Source: an uncultured Phascolarctobacterium sp. (GTDB lineage Bacteria; Bacillota; Negativicutes; Acidaminococcales; Acidaminococcaceae). Taken from it: 64,000 bases of DNA. This document shows, in pieces, positions 59,407 to 64,000 of the stretch. Where the stretch lies: contig URGS01000005.1 in the NCBI GenBank assembly GCA_900547415.1, positions 1 to 64,000 of the forward strand. Direction: 5' to 3'. The stretch's first letter is position 1; each line of letters starts with the position of its first letter. The position numbers and the translations under genes are program-made. The notes beneath the pieces were generated by a model, which saw nothing but the letters and a program-made list of their open reading frames with translations, was not told the origin of the DNA and searched no databases.

Positions 59407-61896
59407 ATGCTTAACGAAAAGTATGCTCCCCATGACATTGAAGCTAAATGGCAAAAGTATTGGGAAGAAAACAAAACCTTTAAGGTAGAAATTGACAAAA
59501 ACAAGCCTAAATCCTATGTTCTGGAAATGTTCCCGTATCCCTCTGGCAATCTGCATATGGGTCACGTGCGCAACTATTCTATCGGTGACGTAATTGCCCG
59601 CTTCCGTACTATGAAGGGCTACGATGTTCTTCATCCTATGGGCTGGGATTCCTTTGGTATGCCGGCAGAAAACGCTGCAATTAAACATGGCATTGCACCG
59701 AAGAAATGGACTCTTGAAAACATTGCTAATATGACTCGTCAACTGAAACAACTGGGACTGTCCTATGACTGGGACCGCGAAGTAGCAACCTGCAAGGAAG
59801 ACTACTACAAGTGGACTCAATGGTTCTTTGAGCTGTTCTACAAACGCGGTTTGGCTGTTAAGAAGGAATCTGCTGTTAACTGGTGCGATACCTGTAACAC
59901 TGTTCTGGCTAATGAGCAGGTTATTGATGGCAAATGCTGGCGCTGCGACCACACTGTACAAAAGAAAAATCTTTCCCAATGGTTCTTCAAAATTACTGAC
60001 TATGCTGATGAACTGCTGAAAGACCTGGACCTGCTGGAAGGCTGGCCTGAGCGTGTACGCACCATGCAGCGTAACTGGATTGGCCGCAGTGAAGGTCTGG
60101 AATTCATCTTTGAAATTCCTTCTCTGAACGACAAGGTTGCAGTTTACACCACCCGTCCTGATACTGCTTTTGGTGTAACCTTTATGGCACTGGCTGCAGA
60201 GCATCCACTGCTTGAAAGAATTTGCGAAAATAATCCTAAAGCTGAAGAAATTAAAGCTTTCTGCGATAAAGTTAGAAACCAATCTGAAATTGAGCGTACC
60301 TCCAGCGAATCTGAAAAAGAGGGTATTTTCACTGGCGTTTACTGCATCAACCCCTTCACTGGCCGCAAGGTAGAAATTTGGGTAACCAACTATGTACTGT
60401 ATGATTATGGTACTGGCGCTGTAATGGGCGTTCCTACTGGTGACCAACGTGACTGGATGTTTGCAGACAAATATGGTATTGATAAAATAGTTACCATTTG
60501 CCCAGTTGGCAAAGAACTGAAGCTGGAAGAAATGACCTGTGCTTACGAAGAAAAAGAAGGCATGTTGGTTAACTCCGGTAAATTCACTGGTATGGAAATG
60601 CACGAAGCTATGTCCGCAATTATGGACGAAGCAGAAGCTCAAGGCTTCGGCAAACGTCGTGTTAACTACCGTCTGCGCGATTGGCTGATCAGCCGTCAGC
60701 GTTATTGGGGCGCTCCTATTCCTATTATTTACTGCCCTCATTGCGGCGAGGTTCTGGTTCCTGAAGAAGAGCTGCCTGTTCGTCTGCCTGAAGATGTAGA
60801 CTTTAACGCAGGTGCAAAATCTCCTTTGGCAACCAGCGAAAGCTTCCTCCACTGCAAATGCCCGAAATGCGGTGCTGACGCAGTTCGTGAGACTGATACC
60901 ATGGATACCTTCCTGTGCTCTTCCTGGTACTATCTCCGTTATACTGATCCGAAAAATACCGAAATGCCTTTTGATAAAGATGCTAACATGTATTGGGGTC
61001 CTGTTGATCAATATATCGGCGGTATTGAGCATGCTATTCTGCATCTGCTCTATTCCCGTTTCTTCCTCAAAGTCCTCCGTGATGCCGGCTTAGTTGATTA
61101 TGATGAACCCTTCAGCAATCTGCTTACTCAAGGCATGGTTATCAAAGACGGTGCTAAGATGAGTAAATCTCTGGGCAACGTTGTTTCTCCTGAAGAAATT
61201 CTGGAAAAATACGGCGCTGATACTGCGCGTCTTTTTATCCTCTTTGCAGCTCCTCCCGAAAGAGAGCTGGAATGGAGCGATAAGGGTGTAGAAGGGTCCT
61301 TCCGCTTCCTGAACCGCGTATGGCGTATTGTTTATGCATTCCTGCCTGAAATCGAGAAAAAGGTTACCAACTATGATGTTGCAGCTCTGACTGAGGCTGA
61401 TAAGGATCTGCGTCGTGTTCTCCACGGCACCATTAAAAAGGTTACTGCAGATATTGACGTTCGCTTCAACTTCAACACTGCAATCAGCTCCCTGATGGAA
61501 CTGGTTAATGCTCTGTATGCTTATAAAGAAGCTGTTGCAGCTCCTAACGCAGGTCTTGTATATGAAGCAACCTCCGCTCTGGTTAAGATGCTGGCTCCCT
61601 TTGTTCCTCATATGTGCGAAGAACTGTGGGACGGTGCATTTGATCCTACCGCTAGCGTACACACCCAAAGCTGGCCTGAATACGATGAAGATGCACTGAA
61701 GGTTGACAACATTGAAATCGTTCTGCAGGTTAACGGCAAGGTTCGTGGCCGTCTGGTAGTTCCTGCTGCTGCAACTAAGGAAGAGCTGGAAAAAATTGCT
61801 ATGGAAGACGCTAATGTAAAAGCTCACATTGGCGATGCAACCGTTCGCAAAGTAATTTGTGTACCGGGCCGTCTGGTTAACGTAGTAGCAAAATAA
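59407..61896 (+). CDS. leuS: Leucyl-tRNA synthetase
   Basis: Charges leucine tRNAs. It has the class I HIGH motif as HMGHVRNYSIGD and KMSKS in GAKMSKSLGN. The editing domain (about 225-415) contains TTRPDTAFGVTFMALA. Zinc-finger-like cysteines appear in CDTCNTV and CWRCDHT, and in CPHCGE with CKCPKCGA. The length of 829 is normal. The start is ATG 59407 behind AGGAGG. It is controlled by the T-box leader. The reverse strand is open over long stretches because of codon bias; those frames are not genes. Confidence 0.98.
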   Translation: MLNEKYAPHDIEAKWQKYWEENKTFKVEIDKNKPKSYVLEMFPYPSGNLHMGHVRNYSIGDVIARFRTMKGYDVLHPMGWDSFGMPAENAAIKHGIAPKKWTLENIANMTRQLKQLGLSYDWDREVATCKEDYYKWTQWFFELFYKRGLAVKKESAVNWCDTCNTVLANEQVIDGKCWRCDHTVQKKNLSQWFFKITDYADELLKDLDLLEGWPERVRTMQRNWIGRSEGLEFIFEIPSLNDKVAVYTTRPDTAFGVTFMALAAEHPLLERICENNPKAEEIKAFCDKVRNQSEIERTSSESEKEGIFTGVYCINPFTGRKVEIWVTNYVLYDYGTGAVMGVPTGDQRDWMFADKYGIDKIVTICPVGKELKLEEMTCAYEEKEGMLVNSGKFTGMEMHEAMSAIMDEAEAQGFGKRRVNYRLRDWLISRQRYWGAPIPIIYCPHCGEVLVPEEELPVRLPEDVDFNAGAKSPLATSESFLHCKCPKCGADAVRETDTMDTFLCSSWYYLRYTDPKNTEMPFDKDANMYWGPVDQYIGGIEHAILHLLYSRFFLKVLRDAGLVDYDEPFSNLLTQGMVIKDGAKMSKSLGNVVSPEEILEKYGADTARLFILFAAPPERELEWSDKGVEGSFRFLNRVWRIVYAFLPEIEKKVTNYDVAALTEADKDLRRVLHGTIKKVTADIDVRFNFNTAISSLMELVNALYAYKEAVAAPNAGLVYEATSALVKMLAPFVPHMCEELWDGAFDPTASVHTQSWPEYDEDALKVDNIEIVLQVNGKVRGRLVVPAAATKEELEKIAMEDANVKAHIGDATVRKVICVPGRLVNVVAK

Positions 61897-62153
61897 GAAG
61901 TCTAAAGTTAAAATGCTGTGTCCGTCTGCTCCTAGTTAGTTTTTGGAGCTTGATGATGGCTGAATTTACAAAAGAAGTACCATAGCAGTATAAGTGAAAT
62001 TCTGCTTTATTTAAGAAGTTGGAGTAGAATGCTTATGCTGGCTAATAAGCAGTAAAAGGAAACGTCTAGACGTTTCTCTAGAAGTAGTAAAAATACAAGT
62101 AGTATTAATAGCTATTCCGGGGAGAAGTGTCTTTGCTGTCCTAAGCTGTTCAT
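61897..62153. other. Gap after leuS with an 18-bp perfect palindrome
   Basis: No ORF or RNA gene is recognised. GAAACGTCTAGACGTTTC (62059-62076) is a perfect palindrome, well suited to a dimeric repressor or a short hairpin. Confidence 0.55.
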
Positions 62154-62190
62154 GAGTCTCTGGAAAAGAAATTTTTCAGAGACTCTTTTT
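62154..62190 (+). terminator. Terminator upstream of comEA
   Basis: GAGTCTCTGGAAAA pairs with TTTTTCAGAGACTC around a GAAA loop, followed by TTTTT. It separates leuS from comEA. Confidence 0.9.
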
Positions 62191-62234
62191 ATTTTGGATA
62201 AAGATGCTCTCTCCTAAATTTGGAGGGTATATTT

Positions 62235-62849
62235 ATGGAAAATAGAACTAAAAAAATAGTAATGCTTTGCGTGCTTTTATTAGGTTGTGCTTTAACTGGA
62301 TTATGGTCATATGTGGGTGAAAAAAATAATGATGAAAATACAGTTAATAATCTTATTAATATTAGTCGAGCAGAGAAGGAACGGCAAAGAAGCAGATCAA
62401 TGAAGGTTTATGTAAGTGGTGCTGTGCTTATGCCGGGAATTTATGATGTTTCCATGGGAGCACGTGCCTATGATGCTGTTGAAGCTGCTGGAGGTATGAC
62501 TAATGCAGCAAATGCTGATAAAGTCAATCTAGCAAAAAAGCTTAAGGATGGCGACCATGTGAACGTTCCTTTTATTAAGCAAAGTAAGGGACGGAGCAAT
62601 AAAACTACAAAGGTAAAAGACGGTTTTGGAAATTTGGCAGATGCAGCTAACAATACTGCAGGGATTAATATTAATACGGCCAGTGAGAGTGAATTGGACC
62701 GCTTGCCTGGAATAGGTCCTGCTATGGCTAGGCGTATTGTTGACGAGCGTGAACGCGCACCATTTTCATCAGTTGAGGATTTACTTAGGGTAAAGGGAAT
62801 AGGTCCTGCAAAACTAAATAAGCTTCGTAGTCGGATAAGGGTGAACTAA
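62235..62849 (+). CDS. comEA: Competence protein ComEA, DNA receptor
   Basis: Binds double-stranded DNA at the cell surface for uptake. A signal anchor (IVMLCVLLLGCALTGLWSYVG, about 8-28) is followed by an SLBB-type domain (KVYVSGAVLMPGIYDVSMGARAYDAV, about 62-115). A helix-hairpin-helix domain closes the protein: ININTASESELDRLPGIGPAMARRIVDER. I chose ATG 62235 because GGAGGG precedes it; TTG 62220 lies in that ribosome site. Length is 204. comEC begins directly after its stop. Confidence 0.95.
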   Translation: MENRTKKIVMLCVLLLGCALTGLWSYVGEKNNDENTVNNLINISRAEKERQRSRSMKVYVSGAVLMPGIYDVSMGARAYDAVEAAGGMTNAANADKVNLAKKLKDGDHVNVPFIKQSKGRSNKTTKVKDGFGNLADAANNTAGININTASESELDRLPGIGPAMARRIVDERERAPFSSVEDLLRVKGIGPAKLNKLRSRIRVN

Positions 62850-64000
62850 ATGCTGCTTTATATAGGTATCGTCTTATTTATTTGCAGTAATTTTATAGGT
62901 CTTGAAGTGGAGCTTAATCAAGGCGTGCAATACTTGAGTATCTTCTTGCTGATAGCCAGTCTTGTTGGAATGCTTCTAAATAGAAGGATACTTGGTATAT
63001 TTAGCTGTTGCTTTTTTATCTTTTTAGGATTTCTTAATGGCAGCAGATGCAGTATATCAGCAGAGAATCTTTTGTCATCATATTGGGGACAAGCAGTTGT
63101 TGTACAGGGGAGCGTAGATGTTAGCAGTGTTAGACTGCAGGAGAATGGCTGTAGCTTTATTATTGAATGTGAACAGGTTATTGCTGATGAAATGCCTATT
63201 GATTATGGATATAGGCTGCGAGTCTTTGCAGATAAAAAACAGATTAATAAATTTTTCCCTCAAGTGAATAGTGAGAAAAATCATCTGGCGTTGTTCGGAA
63301 ATTATATTGACTATAAAATACCTGCAGGGAAGATTATTCTAAGTGGAACCTTGGAAAATATGTCCAGCTTTCGCAATCCAGGCTCATTTGACAGCAAAAG
63401 CTGGAATAGAATTCAGGAAATTGGCGGTAGAATAAAGAATGTTAAGTTTCTTATGGCAGATTCCGAAGCAAGTGCTTTTGATCAAGTGGTTTTATTAAAC
63501 AGCACATTGCGTGAATATTTGCGAAGCAGACTTTCTGAAGCCAGTGGACCTTTGCTTAGTGGTATGCTTCTTGGTGGTGGGGCAGACCTAGATGAGGAAA
63601 CAAGGGAGCTTTTTGCTCAGAATGGTATTGCTCATTTGCTTTCGGTGTCCGGTGCACACCTTGTTCTTTTAGCTAGCCTGTTGTCATTATTGTTGAAACC
63701 ATTTCCAAATGCATGGCGTAAGATTTTGATATTAATGCTTTTGGTAGGTTATGGAGCACTATGTGGTTTTAAACCTCCTGTTTTGCGTGCGTTATGTATG
63801 AGTGCTGTAGTACTATACGGCGGTAGTGGCGGTAAGAGAGGATTAGTTCTGGGACTGACGGCGGTAGTACTGCTGCTTTATAAGCCTATTTGGCTTTTGG
63901 ATCTAGGATTTCAGTTATCATTTTTGGCAGTAGCGGGCATTCTCTGGCTCCAGCCTAAATGTCAGCAGCTTTTGGGAAAGGTGTTGCCTGACTTTATCAG
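62850..64000 (+). CDS. comEC: ComEC/Rec2 DNA uptake channel, 3' partial
   Basis: The frame is open from ATG 62850, which follows the comEA stop, to the end of the window, 383 codons. The start has membrane helices (LLYIGIVLFICSNFIGLEV, SIFLLIASLVGMLLN). An OB-fold-like domain follows (VVVQGSVDVSSVRLQENG). The competence domain then starts: LLSGMLLGGGADLDEETRELF, NGIAHLLSVSGAHLVLLASLL, the family signature, and FKPPVLRALCMSAVVL. ComEC forms the channel that brings single-stranded DNA into the cell; DprA and RecA act downstream. The C-terminus is outside the window. Confidence 0.95.
   Translation, partial: MLLYIGIVLFICSNFIGLEVELNQGVQYLSIFLLIASLVGMLLNRRILGIFSCCFFIFLGFLNGSRCSISAENLLSSYWGQAVVVQGSVDVSSVRLQENGCSFIIECEQVIADEMPIDYGYRLRVFADKKQINKFFPQVNSEKNHLALFGNYIDYKIPAGKIILSGTLENMSSFRNPGSFDSKSWNRIQEIGGRIKNVKFLMADSEASAFDQVVLLNSTLREYLRSRLSEASGPLLSGMLLGGGADLDEETRELFAQNGIAHLLSVSGAHLVLLASLLSLLLKPFPNAWRKILILMLLVGYGALCGFKPPVLRALCMSAVVLYGGSGGKRGLVLGLTAVVLLLYKPIWLLDLGFQLSFLAVAGILWLQPKCQQLLGKVLPDFI

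Noticed and set aside
59392..61044. A 550-codon open frame antisense to leuS
   Set aside because: It lies wholly on the complement of leuS, has no ribosome site and a composition expected from the codon bias of leuS.

Overview
The window is a 64 kb chromosomal stretch of moderate to low GC. Its gene content points to a diderm Firmicute of the class Negativicutes, perhaps close to Phascolarctobacterium or Acidaminococcus. That placement is an inference from several things: Firmicute-style T-box and FMN-riboswitch leaders, RNase Y, a PASTA kinase/phosphatase pair and a mutS-mutL-miaA-hfq order, found together with an outer-membrane-type secretin. Nearly all genes lie on the + strand in tightly packed operons, many with 4-nt or longer overlaps.

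Region 1 (1-5469) has the end of a glucosaminidase, trmL, and a folate block queD/PTPS-III, folE2, folP, folK. No folB is present; the PTPS paralogue carries both Cys and Glu in its active-site motif and probably replaces it. A lone IRG-like GTPase follows. Region 2 (5573-9091) has a short secretin divergent from a PilB-like and a PilT-like ATPase. Region 3 (9314-18284) runs def, fmt, a DUF116 protein, rsmB, rlmN, the PP2C phosphatase, the PASTA kinase, rsgA and rpe. Region 4 (18285-22416) is the riboflavin operon ribD-ribE-ribBA-ribH under an FMN riboswitch with its terminator. Region 5 (22557-32098) holds hslO, recA with a consensus promoter and SOS-like box, recX, RNase Y with a puzzling start, an XRE regulator, a zinc-ribbon protein, rpmB, recG and a TVP38 protein. 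Region 6 (32266-48922) holds a DUF2939-like protein, miaB, mutS, mutL, an RsmJ-like methyltransferase, miaA, hfq, a Xer recombinase, a YibQ-type deacetylase, a class III aminotransferase, an SRPBCC protein, htpX, an M42 peptidase, ndk and a PduO-type adenosyltransferase.

Region 7 (48932-57633) is the accessory part. A group II intron sits directly behind the adenosyltransferase terminator. Its ribozyme 3' end looks intact but its reverse transcriptase is frameshifted. Next comes a two-gene module: a RecQ-type helicase fused to a ComF-like phosphoribosyltransferase, followed at once by a DprA-like protein. The helicase gene has one in-frame stop and one homopolymer frameshift. A second copy of the terminator hairpin closes this module. 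It is followed by a decayed ISL3-type element with inverted arrays of a short repeat, an EamA transporter and two small genes, one frameshifted.

Region 8 (57664-64000) returns to core genes: an aspartate-type aminotransferase on the minus strand, leuS behind a T-box leader, comEA, and comEC running off the end.

The most interesting part is the RecQ-phosphoribosyltransferase/DprA module. It resembles the competence trio ComFA-ComFC-DprA in domain content but is carried on an island and may be a DNA-processing or defence system, here apparently decaying unless the lesions are sequencing errors.
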